DNA of 64,000 bases from Planctomycetota bacterium (lineage in GTDB: Bacteria > Planctomycetota > GCA-002687715 > DRQF01). Positions 1 to 9,201 of this stretch are shown in pieces (the stretch's first letter is position 1; each line of letters starts with the position of its first letter). The DNA lies in the NCBI GenBank assembly GCA_020639295.1, contig JACKGY010000004.1, forward strand, positions 629,935 to 693,934, written 5' to 3'. The translations under genes were made by a program, and so were the position numbers. Under the pieces are notes generated by a model. That model searched no databases, was not told the DNA's origin, and saw only the letters and a program-made list of their open reading frames with translations.

Positions 1-525
1 GCGCTGGAGCGCCCGGCGGATGCTCTTGCGATCCTTGATCAGGATCAGGTCCAGCACCGGGAAGGACCGGGCCTCGAGCTTGGCCCGGTCGGTCGGCTGG
101 CGCCGGAAGTCGCCGGCGGCGTAGGGCGCCGTGGCCAGGGTGGCGGCGCCGTTCTCGGCCATGAACTTGACCATCTTGTAGAAGTTGGTGCCGTCGTCCT
201 TGCCCTCGTTCAGCTGGTTGTAGAGGAAGGTGGGCGAGAACACGCGCTGGGGCGCATCGGGTCTCCAGCCCTGGTCGCGCGCCTCCAGGTAGCTCTTGGC
301 CCCGTAGCCGACCGCCCAGGCCGTGCAGTCGTTCATCGACTGGTTGCCCACGGGCGGCATCCAGCGCCGGAGGTCGACGACCTTCTCCTCGATCAGCTCG
401 ACCTCCGGGGCCTCGAAGACCCTGAGGCCGGTGAGCTGTTCTTCGGTCGGATCGATGCTGCCGGTCTGGGCCGAGAGAAGGGCGGCGGACCCGAGCAGGA
501 TGAGGACGGGGAGCAGCTTCGTCAT
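1..525 (-). CDS. Papain-like (C1 family) cysteine peptidase, 3' part cut off by the window edge
   Basis: The reading frame is open from the ATG at 525 to base 1 with no stop, so only the first 175 residues are visible. Residues 1-19 form a signal peptide ending in LSAQ. Around residue 55 the motif PVGNQSMNDCTAWAVGYG matches the active-site region of C1 peptidases, where Q and C are the oxyanion and nucleophile residues (family PVxxQxxxxSCWAF). The following FSPTFLYNQLNEGKDDGT is typical of bacterial secreted C1 proteins. The catalytic His and Asn would lie beyond the left edge. The protein is probably exported and acts outside the cytoplasm. The substrate cannot be told. Confidence 0.8.
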   Translation of the reverse strand, partial: MTKLLPVLILLGSAALLSAQTGSIDPTEEQLTGLRVFEAPEVELIEEKVVDLRRWMPPVGNQSMNDCTAWAVGYGAKSYLEARDQGWRPDAPQRVFSPTFLYNQLNEGKDDGTNFYKMVKFMAENGAATLATAPYAAGDFRRQPTDRAKLEARSFPVLDLILIKDRKSIRRALQR

Positions 526-583
526 CGGTCTGGTCTCGTTGCGGACTGCGGAACCGGAGTGGGGTGGCGAGAGCGGGGGCGTC

Positions 584-1297
584 TCAGGGGCCGAGGCCGA
601 AGGCGGCGGGGTCGGAGTCCCTGGGCAGGAGCGCGCGGGCATCGCGACCGTCATCGGCGCGCAGGCTCGGGTCGGCTCCGGCTGCGAGCAGACGGCGCGC
701 GATGGCCGGGGCCCCACGATGACAGGCCGCCTGGAGCGGCGTCCAGCCACCGGCCTGACGAACGTCGGGATCGGCGCGGAACGAGAGCAGCAGGTCGACC
801 ATCGCGTCGGCATTGGCGGCGACCGCGCTGTGGAGCGGGCGGACGTGGCTCGGATTCTCGGCGGCGCAGTTCGGGTCCGCACCCTTCTCGAGCAACCAGC
901 GCGCGACTTCGAGGCGCCGGAAGTAGGCGGCGAGGTGCAGGGGCGTGAAGCCGTCGCCGGCGAAGGGCTCGGGGGCGCGATCGACCGGCAGGAGGGACTC
1001 GAGCAGATCGACGCGACCCATGGCGGCGGCCTCGAAGACGTCGAGCGCCGGGAGCCGACCGGCCAGGCTCTCGGCGAACTCGTCCTCGCGGCGGTAGAGC
1101 GCCATCATCAGCAACGAGATGCCGTTCTGATCCCGGGCGGAGGCCAGTTCGGGGTCCTGCTCGATGGCCCGGTTCAGGACCTCGATGTCCCCGGTCATCA
1201 GCACTTCGAATGGATTCAGCTTGCAGCCCAAGTCGTCGTCCTCGATCCTGTCCTTCGCCAGGGAAGCCCGTCCGGGTCGCAGCCCGAGAAAGGCCAA
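584..1297 (-). CDS. Ankyrin-repeat protein
   Basis: The protein has about 237 residues and four to five ankyrin repeats. The clearest are GFTPLHLAAYFRRLEVARWL, RPLHSAVAANADAMVDLLL and WTPLQAACHRGAPAIARRLL, each followed by a GADP-type turn. Ankyrin repeats are protein-binding modules; no catalytic domain or signal peptide is seen, so it is probably cytoplasmic. The start is uncertain. The longest frame begins with TTG at 1297, only 4 bp from the divergent gene at 1302; other candidates are GTG at 1204 and ATG at 1198. The repeat-like NPFEVLMTGDIEVL begins before the ATG, which favours one of the upstream starts. Confidence 0.8.
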   Translation of the reverse strand: MAFLGLRPGRASLAKDRIEDDDLGCKLNPFEVLMTGDIEVLNRAIEQDPELASARDQNGISLLMMALYRREDEFAESLAGRLPALDVFEAAAMGRVDLLESLLPVDRAPEPFAGDGFTPLHLAAYFRRLEVARWLLEKGADPNCAAENPSHVRPLHSAVAANADAMVDLLLSFRADPDVRQAGGWTPLQAACHRGAPAIARRLLAAGADPSLRADDGRDARALLPRDSDPAAFGLGP

Positions 1298-1301
1298 GCC
1301 A

Positions 1302-2036
1302 GTGAACTTCTTCGGTCACGCCGTCGTCGCGTCGGCCTTCTCGACTGAACCCGATTTCCTGCTCGGGTCGATGCTGCCCGACCTGATCGCGATGGCAGGC
1401 GTCGATGGCCGAGGGCTCATCGGCGGCGATCTGGCGAGCGGAGTCAGTTTGCATCATGCCACCGACGCCGTCTATCACGAGCACCCGCTGGTGAAGAGGC
1501 GGATGGCGGAGGGGGCTGCCGCCCTGGTATCCAGTGGCCTTTCTCGCCACCAGGCGCGCGGCCTGGCCCACGTTGGCGTCGAGCTGGTCAGCGACGGCAT
1601 CCTCGCGGTCGAGCGGGCGCCGGAAGTCGCCTTCAGGCCCGCGCTGCGCCGCGCGCGAGACTCGGGCGTGGTTGCCGACGGGCTTCGTGATGACGAGGAT
1701 CGTCGACGCTGGCATCGTCTCCTCGACCTCATCCTCGACTCGGGACTTCCGGAAGCCTATCGCGAGCCGGGCTTCGTCACCGCGCGGCTCGAGTCGATGA
1801 CGAGGCAGCGACCGCGCTTTCGCCTCGGTCCCGGGCAGGTCGAGTTCCTAGGCCTCTGGGTGGAGAGCGTCGCGGCGCGAATCGACCCCGAGGTGGAGCA
1901 GGTGCTCGACGACGTTCTCGACCGGCTCGGTCGGGTCCCGACCCGACGGGCGGGGCGCGGGGCGGCCTCGGAGTCGGCAAGTTCCCTCCCTGGCGCGACT
2001 TCCGACCCTGCCTCGAAACGGTACGGTCGACCTTGA
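1302..2036 (+). CDS. AcpH-like (DUF479-type) conserved protein
   Basis: I place the start at the GTG at 1302, giving 244 residues beginning VNFFGHAVVASAFSTEPDF. The N-terminus recalls acyl-carrier-protein phosphodiesterase AcpH (MNFLAHLxLA...GNLLAD), followed by a His-rich segment SLHHATDAVYHEHP that could bind a metal. AcpH removes the 4'-phosphopantetheine group from ACP, but the similarity here is distant and the substrate is not established. In-frame codons upstream of 1302 encode a composition unlike a protein and overlap the ankyrin gene, so I excluded them. The last 40 residues are low complexity. Confidence 0.7.
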   Translation: MNFFGHAVVASAFSTEPDFLLGSMLPDLIAMAGVDGRGLIGGDLASGVSLHHATDAVYHEHPLVKRRMAEGAAALVSSGLSRHQARGLAHVGVELVSDGILAVERAPEVAFRPALRRARDSGVVADGLRDDEDRRRWHRLLDLILDSGLPEAYREPGFVTARLESMTRQRPRFRLGPGQVEFLGLWVESVAARIDPEVEQVLDDVLDRLGRVPTRRAGRGAASESASSLPGATSDPASKRYGRP

Positions 2037-2057
2037 CCCGACGTTCATCCAGGCCTG

Positions 2058-2086
2058 CGACAATTCAATTCGAGTCGAACTTGTCG
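2058..2086. promoter_or_regulatory. Candidate operator upstream of the MarR-type gene
   Basis: An imperfect inverted repeat, CGACAATTC ... GAACTTGTCG, lies 30-58 bp before the ATG at 2116 in an AT-richer patch. Inside it, bases 2064-2080 read TTCAA-N5-GTCGAAC, and the same pattern recurs at 2703-2719 before the TonB receptor gene. MarR proteins usually bind such dyads in their own promoter. The assignment is inferred. Confidence 0.5.
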
Positions 2087-2115
2087 GGAGCCGAGAACAA
2101 CGCTATCCCGAGGGC

Positions 2116-2664
2116 ATGAGTGAACGTTTGCGTGAGGTCGTGGAACGTCTCGGCTTGCTGCTTCGTGCGGAGGAGCGGCGCGCCGCGGCCGAACTCGGCA
2201 TCCAACCGGTTCAGCTCCAGGTTCTCGTCTATCTCGATCGCTGCAACCGCTTCAGCGATCACCCCGCCGCGGTCGCCGAGTATCTCGGCGCCACGAAGGG
2301 GACCATCTCGCAGAGCATCCAGCGTCTTCAGGAGAAGGGCCTCATCGAGGCCAATCGCGACGAGGTCGATCGTCGTCGCATCCACCTGACCCTGACGACG
2401 GCCGGGAAGGCCCTGGTCAAGAGCGCGGCCACGGTCGATCGCCTCGGGCGCGCCCTGGCCGGCCTCGGTCGCCGTGGCAACGCCAAGGCGATCCTGGAGT
2501 CGCTGGTCGACGCCGTCCAGTCGGCCCAGGAACAGCCGGCCTTCGGGACCTGCGAGAGCTGCTGCTACCTGGATCGCAAGGGCAGGAGGCCAACCTGCAC
2601 CTTGTTCGACGAGACCCTGAACAAGTCGGACCTGGGTCGGATCTGCCGAGAACACGACCGCTGA
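2116..2664 (+). CDS. MarR-family transcriptional regulator with Cys-rich C-terminal tail
   Basis: A 182-residue winged-helix regulator. The helix-turn-helix and wing are visible in VAEYLGATKGTISQSIQRLQEKGLIEANR and DRRRIHLTLTTAGKALV. The unusual part is the tail, with cysteines at 146, 149, 150, 161 and 177 (FGTCESCC ... PTCTLFDE ... GRICREH). This could hold an Fe-S cluster or another metal, or sense thiols. It lies directly before the TonB receptor/chelatase operon, and the two promoters share a sequence motif, so it probably controls that operon in response to iron, haem or redox state. The sensing function is inferred, not shown. Confidence 0.88.
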   Translation: MSERLREVVERLGLLLRAEERRAAAELGIQPVQLQVLVYLDRCNRFSDHPAAVAEYLGATKGTISQSIQRLQEKGLIEANRDEVDRRRIHLTLTTAGKALVKSAATVDRLGRALAGLGRRGNAKAILESLVDAVQSAQEQPAFGTCESCCYLDRKGRRPTCTLFDETLNKSDLGRICREHDR

Positions 2665-2702
2665 CCGCTGCCCCGCGGGGCGCCTCGGTCATTTGCCTTT
2701 TC

Positions 2703-2719
2703 TTCAAAATCGGTCGAAC
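2703..2719. promoter_or_regulatory. Second copy of the TTCAA-N5-GTCGAAC motif, before the TonB receptor gene
   Basis: These 17 bases share 12 positions (TTCAA and GTCGAAC) with 2064-2080, at identical spacing. The site lies 97-113 bp before the receptor ATG, in a short AT-rich patch that is the best promoter candidate of this 151-bp gap. It is a likely binding site for the upstream regulator. Confidence 0.45.
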
Positions 2720-2815
2720 CGGACCCGCGGTTCGTCGTTGCTTGCCCACGATGCCGGACGGCTGGCCGCCGTCGGTGAAGAAGCGGTAGACGAGACCCTA
2801 GGAAGCAACGACCCC

Positions 2816-5071
2816 ATGATCCAGACGACCCGCCAGGCGGCGTGCCTCATCACGCTGCTCCTCTGCACGTCCATCTCCTGTTTCGCCCAGTCGGGCACCG
2901 ATCGTCGCGCCCACGACGAGGACCGCGTCGCCCACGAGGTGGAGCAGATGCGTCAGCAGCAGCAGGAAGAACGCAAGGAACCGCGGAACGAACTCGACGA
3001 GGCGGTCCGCACCCTGGACGAGACCTACGTCATCGCCAGCCGCAGCGGTCGCAACACTTTCGACATGGCCACCGGCGCCACCGTCGTCGGTCGGCGCGAG
3101 CTGCGCGAGATCCAGCCGCGAACCGTTGCGGAATCCTTGCGTCGCAAGCCGGGCATCTGGGTCCAGAAGACCGGACACATCGGCGGCGCGCCGATCATCC
3201 GCGGCTTCATGGGCAACCAGGTGATCTACCTCTTCGACGGCATCCGGCGCAACACCGCCGGCCTCTTCGCTGGCCCGAACAGCTTCCTGCAGACCATCGA
3301 CGTCCTCGACGTCGATCGGGTCGAGGTGATCCGTGGGCCGGGTTCGGTGCTCTACGGCTCCGATGCCATCGGCGGCGTGATCGACGTCATCTCGAACGAG
3401 GAACCGCGGTTCAGCGATTCGCTCGAGGTCCACGGCCGGACGCTCCTGCGCTACGCCAGCGCCGACACCGAGCTGAGCGGTCGCCAGGAGTTCTGGCTCA
3501 GCTCGCCGGAGATCTTCGCCTTCGGCGGCATCAGCGGCCGCGACATCGACGATCTGCGCGGCGGCGGCGACGTCGGCGACCAGGATCCGAGCAGCTGGAA
3601 CGAGGTCAACTTCGACATCGAGCTCGGCTGGGCCGTGGCCAGCAACCAGACCCTGAGCTTCTTCGTCCAGAGCTACAACCGCCGGGACACGACGCGCTTC
3701 GACCGTCCCTCGCAGGAGAGCGAGGCCGATCGCGATCTCTACGGCCTGCGCTACGAGGCCGAGGGCCTGGGCTTCGTCGACGACCTCAAGGCCACGGTCT
3801 ACTACCAGGACCAGCAGAGCCGTTCCGACGACAGCAACTCCGACTCCGATGGCAACGACCGCACCATCGGCTACGACATCCAGGCCCGGTCCCGGATCGG
3901 CGATCGGCTGCAGGTGACCTACGGCAGCCAGTTCTACCAGGACGACATCGACTCCTCGGATCCGCAGAACGGGACCGCCGACCCCGACGTCCTCTGGACC
4001 ACCTTCGCGCTCTTCGCGCTCGCCGAGTGGCAGGTGGTCGACGACTTCCGCGTCGACCTGGGCCTGCGCTGGGACCACTTCAACCTCGAGTCCGACGCCC
4101 CGGCCCTGAGCCGGCTCGATCCCACCGTGCAGGCGGCCATCGCCAGCGGCGACATCAGCCTCGCCGACCTCGAGCTCGACCAGTCCGACGACGCGATCAC
4201 CGGCTCCCTCGGCTTCGTCTGGAACCTGAACGAGAACATCGCCTGGGTCGGCCACGTCGGCCGCGCCTTCCGGGCCCCGAACAAGGCGGATCAGCTCGAC
4301 TTCGGCCAGTTCACCTTCGGCTTCGGCGTGCCCAGCACCGGCGTCGATCCCGAGTCCTCCTGGACCTTCGAGACCGGCTTCCACTTCGACTACCCGGACT
4401 TCCGGGGGTCGCTCACCGGCTTCTACACCATCGTCAAGGACGGCATCGTCCGCGCCGAGGGCACCTTCGCCGGCCTCAGCTACATCGACGTCAACCAGAA
4501 CGGCATCGAGGACTCGACCGAGCACGTCTACGTCAAGACCAACTCCGACGACGACATCGTCGCCAAGGGCATCGAGGCGGAGTTCGACTGGCGGCTGCCG
4601 CGCGACTGGACGGACGGATTCCTGGCCGAGCATCCGCTGTCCGTCTACGGCAACCTGACCTTCATCGACGGTCATGACTTCGGCAGCAACCAGCCGCTCG
4701 ACCGCGGATTCCCGCTCAACGGTCTCATCGGCCTGCGACTCGACGACCAGCGCGACCCGGCCGCCAGCCGCTGGTGGGTCGAGATCGAGGCCCAGCTCGT
4801 CGACCGCTTCGACAAGATCGATCCCAGCCGCTACGCCCGCGACTCCGCCTTCCGCCGCAATCCCCAGTCCGGCGCCCAGGGTCTCCTGCGCTCCGACAAC
4901 TCGGTGCCCGGCTATTCGGTCTACAACCTGCGCGGCGGCTACAAGATCTGCGATAACGCCACGCTCTCGGTCGCGCTCGAGAACTTCACCGACAAGAAGT
5001 ACCGGGTGAAGGACTCGCGCATCGACGCGGCCGGCATCAACGCCATCATCGGCCTGGAGTTGACCTTCTGA
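2816..5071 (+). CDS. TonB-dependent outer-membrane receptor, haem/tetrapyrrole type (HmuR-like)
   Basis: A 751-residue receptor starting at ATG 2816 with signal peptide MIQTTRQAACLITLLLCTS...FAQ. The plug domain shows the TonB-box neighbourhood (LDETYVIASR), PGIWVQKTG, IIRGFMGN and VEVIRGPGSVLYGSDAIGGVI. The barrel ends in the aromatic residue of IGLELTF. FRAP at residues 485-488 followed by a DPESS turn at 511 corresponds to the FRAP/NPNL motif pair found in many haem receptors. An Asp-rich stretch (DDSNSDSDGND) is probably a surface loop. It is first in a run of four genes with a CobN-like chelatase, an ExbB-like protein and DUF2149, which supports transport of a metal-tetrapyrrole. Cobalamin or a free metal cannot be excluded. 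Confidence 0.9.
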   Translation: MIQTTRQAACLITLLLCTSISCFAQSGTDRRAHDEDRVAHEVEQMRQQQQEERKEPRNELDEAVRTLDETYVIASRSGRNTFDMATGATVVGRRELREIQPRTVAESLRRKPGIWVQKTGHIGGAPIIRGFMGNQVIYLFDGIRRNTAGLFAGPNSFLQTIDVLDVDRVEVIRGPGSVLYGSDAIGGVIDVISNEEPRFSDSLEVHGRTLLRYASADTELSGRQEFWLSSPEIFAFGGISGRDIDDLRGGGDVGDQDPSSWNEVNFDIELGWAVASNQTLSFFVQSYNRRDTTRFDRPSQESEADRDLYGLRYEAEGLGFVDDLKATVYYQDQQSRSDDSNSDSDGNDRTIGYDIQARSRIGDRLQVTYGSQFYQDDIDSSDPQNGTADPDVLWTTFALFALAEWQVVDDFRVDLGLRWDHFNLESDAPALSRLDPTVQAAIASGDISLADLELDQSDDAITGSLGFVWNLNENIAWVGHVGRAFRAPNKADQLDFGQFTFGFGVPSTGVDPESSWTFETGFHFDYPDFRGSLTGFYTIVKDGIVRAEGTFAGLSYIDVNQNGIEDSTEHVYVKTNSDDDIVAKGIEAEFDWRLPRDWTDGFLAEHPLSVYGNLTFIDGHDFGSNQPLDRGFPLNGLIGLRLDDQRDPAASRWWVEIEAQLVDRFDKIDPSRYARDSAFRRNPQSGAQGLLRSDNSVPGYSVYNLRGGYKICDNATLSVALENFTDKKYRVKDSRIDAAGINAIIGLELTF

Positions 5072-5253
5072 TCATGTTCCGCCTCCTCGGAACCGGGCGT
5101 CGCGGCCATCCCGTCGGTCGACGGCGTCCAGCCCGGATCGTCCGCCCGTCCCGGGGACCCATCGCGACGCCGGGCGCCGCGGTTCGAGGGCCGGTCTCTC
5201 CCGCCGTCCTCGAACCGGCGCCAGGGGGTCGCGTCGGGCGATCCAGGTGCGGG

Positions 5254-8200
5254 GTGAGGTCCGCCGCGCTTCGGCGCGGCGGACTGATCCTCCTCCTCGC
5301 AGTCCTGTTCACCTCCCTCTTTCCCTCGACCTCGTCGGCCCAGGCCGGCGGGGTCTCCTTCGTCTTCTTCGGGGTCTGGGATCGGGCCCGGCCGATGCTC
5401 GAGCGGGTCGGTCGGGAACAGGGCGTCGACCTGCGTTTCCTGCCCGGCCGGCTCGAGGCCGCGGAGCTCGATCAGGCCCTCGCCGGCGGCGGCCTGTGGC
5501 TGGCGCTGAACGTCGACCCCGCCACCGCCAACGAGCTGGCGCTTCGTCTCGCCGCGATGCCGGCGGCCACGCGACCCCGACTTCTCGCCCTCGACGAGCG
5601 CGACAGCCAGTCGGCGCTCCGCAAGGCCGGCCTGCTCGAGGCCGACGACAAGCTCAGGGCCTACTGGCGCGCCAACGGCCTGGTCAACATCCGCCGGCTC
5701 TTCGTCTACCTCCTGGTGACCCGCTGCGGAGGGAGCGGCGAGATCAAGCCGCCGGCCGCGGTGCCGGAACGCGGCTACCGCCTGCCCGGGGCGGAGGAGG
5801 TGCTCGAGACCCTCGCCGAGCTGAAGGCCGCCAGCGCCTGGGACGACGCGGCGCCGACCGCGGTCTTGCTCATCCAGCGCTCCTTCTGGATCACCGGCGA
5901 CGTCAAGGTCATCGACGCCGAGGCCGCGGCCCTCCGCCGCGAGGGCATGAACGTCGCCATCCTGTTCTCGGAGAGCACCGCCGACCTGCAGGGGATGATG
6001 AAGGAGGTCGCCCCCGACCTGGTCGTCGAGGACCGGCACGGGGCGATCTGGGAGGGCGCGCGGGGCCAGTTCCTGAGCGAGCTGGGCGTTCCCTACCTGC
6101 GCCCGATCTCGATGCTGGCCTACACCCTCGCCGAGTGGCGGGCCGACCCGCAGGGTCTGGCCGCTCGCGACCGCAACATGTTCATGGCGCTCCAGGAGCT
6201 GCACGGGACCGTCGAGCCGATCGTGGTCGGCGGCCTCGTCGCGAGCATCCAGGGCTTCAAGCTCCACGAGCCCGAGCCCGAACGCATCGCCCACTTCGCC
6301 CGGCGCGCGCGCCGGCTGGTCGACCTGCGGCGCAAGCCGGTCGCCGAACGCAAGGTGGCGCTGATCCACTACAGCAAGTCGCTGGGCAAGGGCGACGTCA
6401 TGCGCGGCAGTCCGACCGGCGCCTTCCTCGACGCCCCCACCAGCACCGTGATCGTGCTCGAGCGGATGAAGCAGCGCGGCTACGCCATCGACCGGCTGCC
6501 CGCCGATGCCGACCAGCTCATGCGCTGGATGATGGCCTCGGGCCGGAACATCGGTCCCTGGGCCCAGGGCGAGCTCGAGGAGCTGGCCGATTCCGGCCGG
6601 GCCGTGCTGGTGCCGCTGGCGCGTTTCCAATCCTGGCTCGGGAGCAAGCTGAGCGCCGAGGCGCGCGCGCGGCTCGAGCAGGATTTCGGCCCGCCGCCCG
6701 GGTCCCTGATGGTGGTGCGACGCAACGGCGAGCCACAGATCGTCCTGCCGGTGATCCGGCTCGGCAACGTCGTTCTCGCCCCCCAGCCGGAGCGCGGCGA
6801 GAAACAGGACCAGAAGCTCCTGCATTCGAAGACCGTGCCGCCGCCCTACAACTACCTGGCCTTCTACTGGTGGCTCGAGGAGGACTTCGGCGCCGACGTG
6901 ATCTCGCACTTCGGCACCCATGGATCGCTGGAGCTCCTGCCCGGGAAGGAAGCCGGCCTGGCGCCGGGTGACTGGGGCGACGTCTGCGTCGGCAGCATGC
7001 CGGTGGTCAACCTCTGGATCATGGACAACCTGGGCGAGGCCAGCCTGTCGCGGCGGCGTTCCTACGCCACCCTGGTCGACCATCTGCCGCCGCCGGCGCA
7101 GCAGGCCGGGATGAACGCCGATCTCCGCGACCTCCACGAGGCGATCCACAAGTGGCGCGGCCTCGAGGCGGGGCTCCTGCGGCGCAAGTTCCTCGAGGAA
7201 CTGAGCGGGCAGGCACGCGCGCTCGGCCTGCTCCAGGCCCTTCACCTCGATCTGGACGCGGAGGGCGTCATCCTGCCGACCGCGGTCGAGGCGCTCGACG
7301 ACCACCTCCACGCGATCGAGGCCGAGGCGACGCCGCTCGACCTGCACGTGATCGGTCGCAACCTCGACGAGGCCATCCTGCCGGCCTACCTCACCCGCTG
7401 CCTGCATCGCGACTTCCTCGAGGCGGTCGCGGCGCTCCGACCGGAGGACGCCGGTTTCGCCGCCGATCGCGAGCGGGCCGCGATCGTCCGCCGGCGTGCC
7501 GAGGCCCTGGTCGGGCGGGCGCTGTTCGGCGACGGCGAGGCACCGGAGGGTTTCGGCGACCGGCTCGATCGCGGTCGACGCATCCTCGAGGCCCTGCGCC
7601 AGACCGACCGCGAGATCGAGGGCTTCCTGGACGGCCTCGACGGGCGCTTCGTCGCGCCCGGGCCGGGGCCGGACCCGATCCGCAACGCGCTCTGCGCGCC
7701 GGGCGGGCGCAATCTCTTCGGCCTCAATCCCGAGGAGATCCCGACCCGGCCATCCTGGGAGGTCGCCGGCATCCTGGTCGACCGCCTGCTGGCCGATCGC
7801 CGGCCGGAGAAGGTGGGCATCGACCTCAACGGCATGAACACGATGCGGGACTTCGGCGTGATGGAGGGCCAGATCCTCCGCCTCCTCGGCGTCCGCCCGG
7901 TCTGGGACGAGAACGAGCTGGTCATCGACGTCGAGCTGATCCCCCGCGCCGAGCTGGGCCGTGATCGGGTCGACGTCTTCGTCGCCCTCGGCGGCACCTA
8001 CAAGGAGAACTTCCCCTCGCGGGTGAAGCTGATCGACAAGGCGATCCGCCTGGCGGCGGCGGCCGAGGACGAACTCAATCCGCTGCGCGAGCACAGTCGC
8101 GAGCAGGAGCGTCGGCTGCTCGCGGCCGGCTACTCGACCGAGCTGGCCGCCGAACTGCGCGACGCCCGGATCTTCGGGGTCAAGCCCGGCGACGTGACCG

Positions 8201-9201
8201 GCACCAAGATCCTCGACCTGGTGCCCCGCAGCGGGGTCTGGGAATCCGACACCGAGATCTCCGACGTCTACGTCGACACCATGAGCCACGTCTACACCGG
8301 TTCCTACCAGGGCCGGAAGTTCGACGGTCTCTACGAGAGCGCGATCGAGGGCACCGACACCTTGCTCCGGGTCTGGGCCTCGAACATGACCAGCCAGCTC
8401 TCGAACCATCACGCCTACGAGTACCTGGGCGGGCTCAGCATGGCGGTGAAGGCGATCACCGGGCGCGAGCCGGAGGCCTTCATCGCCGATCTACGCGACC
8501 CGAACGGCGCCCGGCTCCGGAGCTTCGAGGAGGTGCTGGCGACCAATCTCCAGACCGAACTCCTCAACGAGGCCTGGATCAAGGGCATGAAGGAACACGA
8601 CTATGCCGGCGCCGGGATGATGGCGGAGCTGGTCAAGAACACCTTCGGCTGGGACGTCACCCGATCCTCGGCGGTCCCCGAGGAGGTCTGGGCCCGGATC
8701 GACGAGGTCTACGCCCGCGACGCCCGGGAGCTGGGACTGAAGGACTGGTTCGAACGGGTCAACCCGCACGCGCGCCAGGAGATCCTGGCCACCATGATCG
8801 AGGCCGCGCGCAAGAGCTACTGGCACGCGGACGACGAGACCCTCGAACGGCTGGAGCGCGACTTCGCCGACTCGGTGGCCCGCCACGGCCTCTCGGCCGG
8901 GCTGGTGACCGGCGGCAACGAGAAGCTGCAGGACCTGGTCCGGGCCCGGTTGGACGCCCCCGGCGACCAGGCGCTGCGATCGGCCTACGATCAGGCCCTG
9001 GCGAAGTCGACCGGCAACAAGGCGGAGGCGGGCAAGGAACAGGTCTTCGGGCCCGCCCTCGAGAGAGAGGTCGAGGCGGAAAGACCGGCGATCGCGCCCC
9101 CCGCGACCGGTCGGCGCGACCTGCTGCTGATCGGCGCCGTCGTGCTCGGACTTCTCTTCCTCGTGATCGGCTATCGCGCCAAGAGCGGAGGACTCTCGTG
9201 A
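5254..9201 (+). CDS. Exported, membrane-anchored CobN/ChlH-type chelatase subunit (HmuS-like)
   Basis: A very large protein of the CobN/magnesium-chelatase H family. Family landmarks are HFGTHGSLELLPGKEAG from about residue 552, PGPGPDPIRNAL...GRNLFGLNPEEIPT and GGTYKENFPSRVKLIDKAI. Cobaltochelatase CobN is cytoplasmic, but this protein has an N-terminal signal sequence (LILLLAVLFTSLFPSTSSAQA) and a C-terminal membrane span at about 1290-1307, so it should sit in the periplasm on the inner membrane. HmuS proteins of Bacteroidota share this build and remove iron from haem. The frame is open from an ATG at 5074, but the extra 60 residues are Arg/Pro-rich and would bury the signal peptide. I prefer the GTG at 5254, giving 1315 residues. 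No chlI/chlD or cobS/cobT partners are nearby. Confidence 0.88.
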   Translation: MRSAALRRGGLILLLAVLFTSLFPSTSSAQAGGVSFVFFGVWDRARPMLERVGREQGVDLRFLPGRLEAAELDQALAGGGLWLALNVDPATANELALRLAAMPAATRPRLLALDERDSQSALRKAGLLEADDKLRAYWRANGLVNIRRLFVYLLVTRCGGSGEIKPPAAVPERGYRLPGAEEVLETLAELKAASAWDDAAPTAVLLIQRSFWITGDVKVIDAEAAALRREGMNVAILFSESTADLQGMMKEVAPDLVVEDRHGAIWEGARGQFLSELGVPYLRPISMLAYTLAEWRADPQGLAARDRNMFMALQELHGTVEPIVVGGLVASIQGFKLHEPEPERIAHFARRARRLVDLRRKPVAERKVALIHYSKSLGKGDVMRGSPTGAFLDAPTSTVIVLERMKQRGYAIDRLPADADQLMRWMMASGRNIGPWAQGELEELADSGRAVLVPLARFQSWLGSKLSAEARARLEQDFGPPPGSLMVVRRNGEPQIVLPVIRLGNVVLAPQPERGEKQDQKLLHSKTVPPPYNYLAFYWWLEEDFGADVISHFGTHGSLELLPGKEAGLAPGDWGDVCVGSMPVVNLWIMDNLGEASLSRRRSYATLVDHLPPPAQQAGMNADLRDLHEAIHKWRGLEAGLLRRKFLEELSGQARALGLLQALHLDLDAEGVILPTAVEALDDHLHAIEAEATPLDLHVIGRNLDEAILPAYLTRCLHRDFLEAVAALRPEDAGFAADRERAAIVRRRAEALVGRALFGDGEAPEGFGDRLDRGRRILEALRQTDREIEGFLDGLDGRFVAPGPGPDPIRNALCAPGGRNLFGLNPEEIPTRPSWEVAGILVDRLLADRRPEKVGIDLNGMNTMRDFGVMEGQILRLLGVRPVWDENELVIDVELIPRAELGRDRVDVFVALGGTYKENFPSRVKLIDKAIRLAAAAEDELNPLREHSREQERRLLAAGYSTELAAELRDARIFGVKPGDVTGTKILDLVPRSGVWESDTEISDVYVDTMSHVYTGSYQGRKFDGLYESAIEGTDTLLRVWASNMTSQLSNHHAYEYLGGLSMAVKAITGREPEAFIADLRDPNGARLRSFEEVLATNLQTELLNEAWIKGMKEHDYAGAGMMAELVKNTFGWDVTRSSAVPEEVWARIDEVYARDARELGLKDWFERVNPHARQEILATMIEAARKSYWHADDETLERLERDFADSVARHGLSAGLVTGGNEKLQDLVRARLDAPGDQALRSAYDQALAKSTGNKAEAGKEQVFGPALEREVEAERPAIAPPATGRRDLLLIGAVVLGLLFLVIGYRAKSGGLS

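Noticed and set aside
2665..2815. Cobalamin riboswitch before the TonB/CobN genes
   Set aside because: The gap is only 151 bp and I see no B12-box-like sequence or room for the full fold.
2798..4675. Long minus-strand frame opposite the TonB receptor
   Set aside because: Val/Asp/Ala-rich mirror of the receptor gene; no motifs.
4939..8412. Very long open frame on the minus strand opposite the chelatase gene
   Set aside because: It lies antisense to a clear CobN homologue and is made of repeated Glu/Leu/Arg/Gly/Asp-rich sequence without domains. Such frames are common in high-GC coding DNA.
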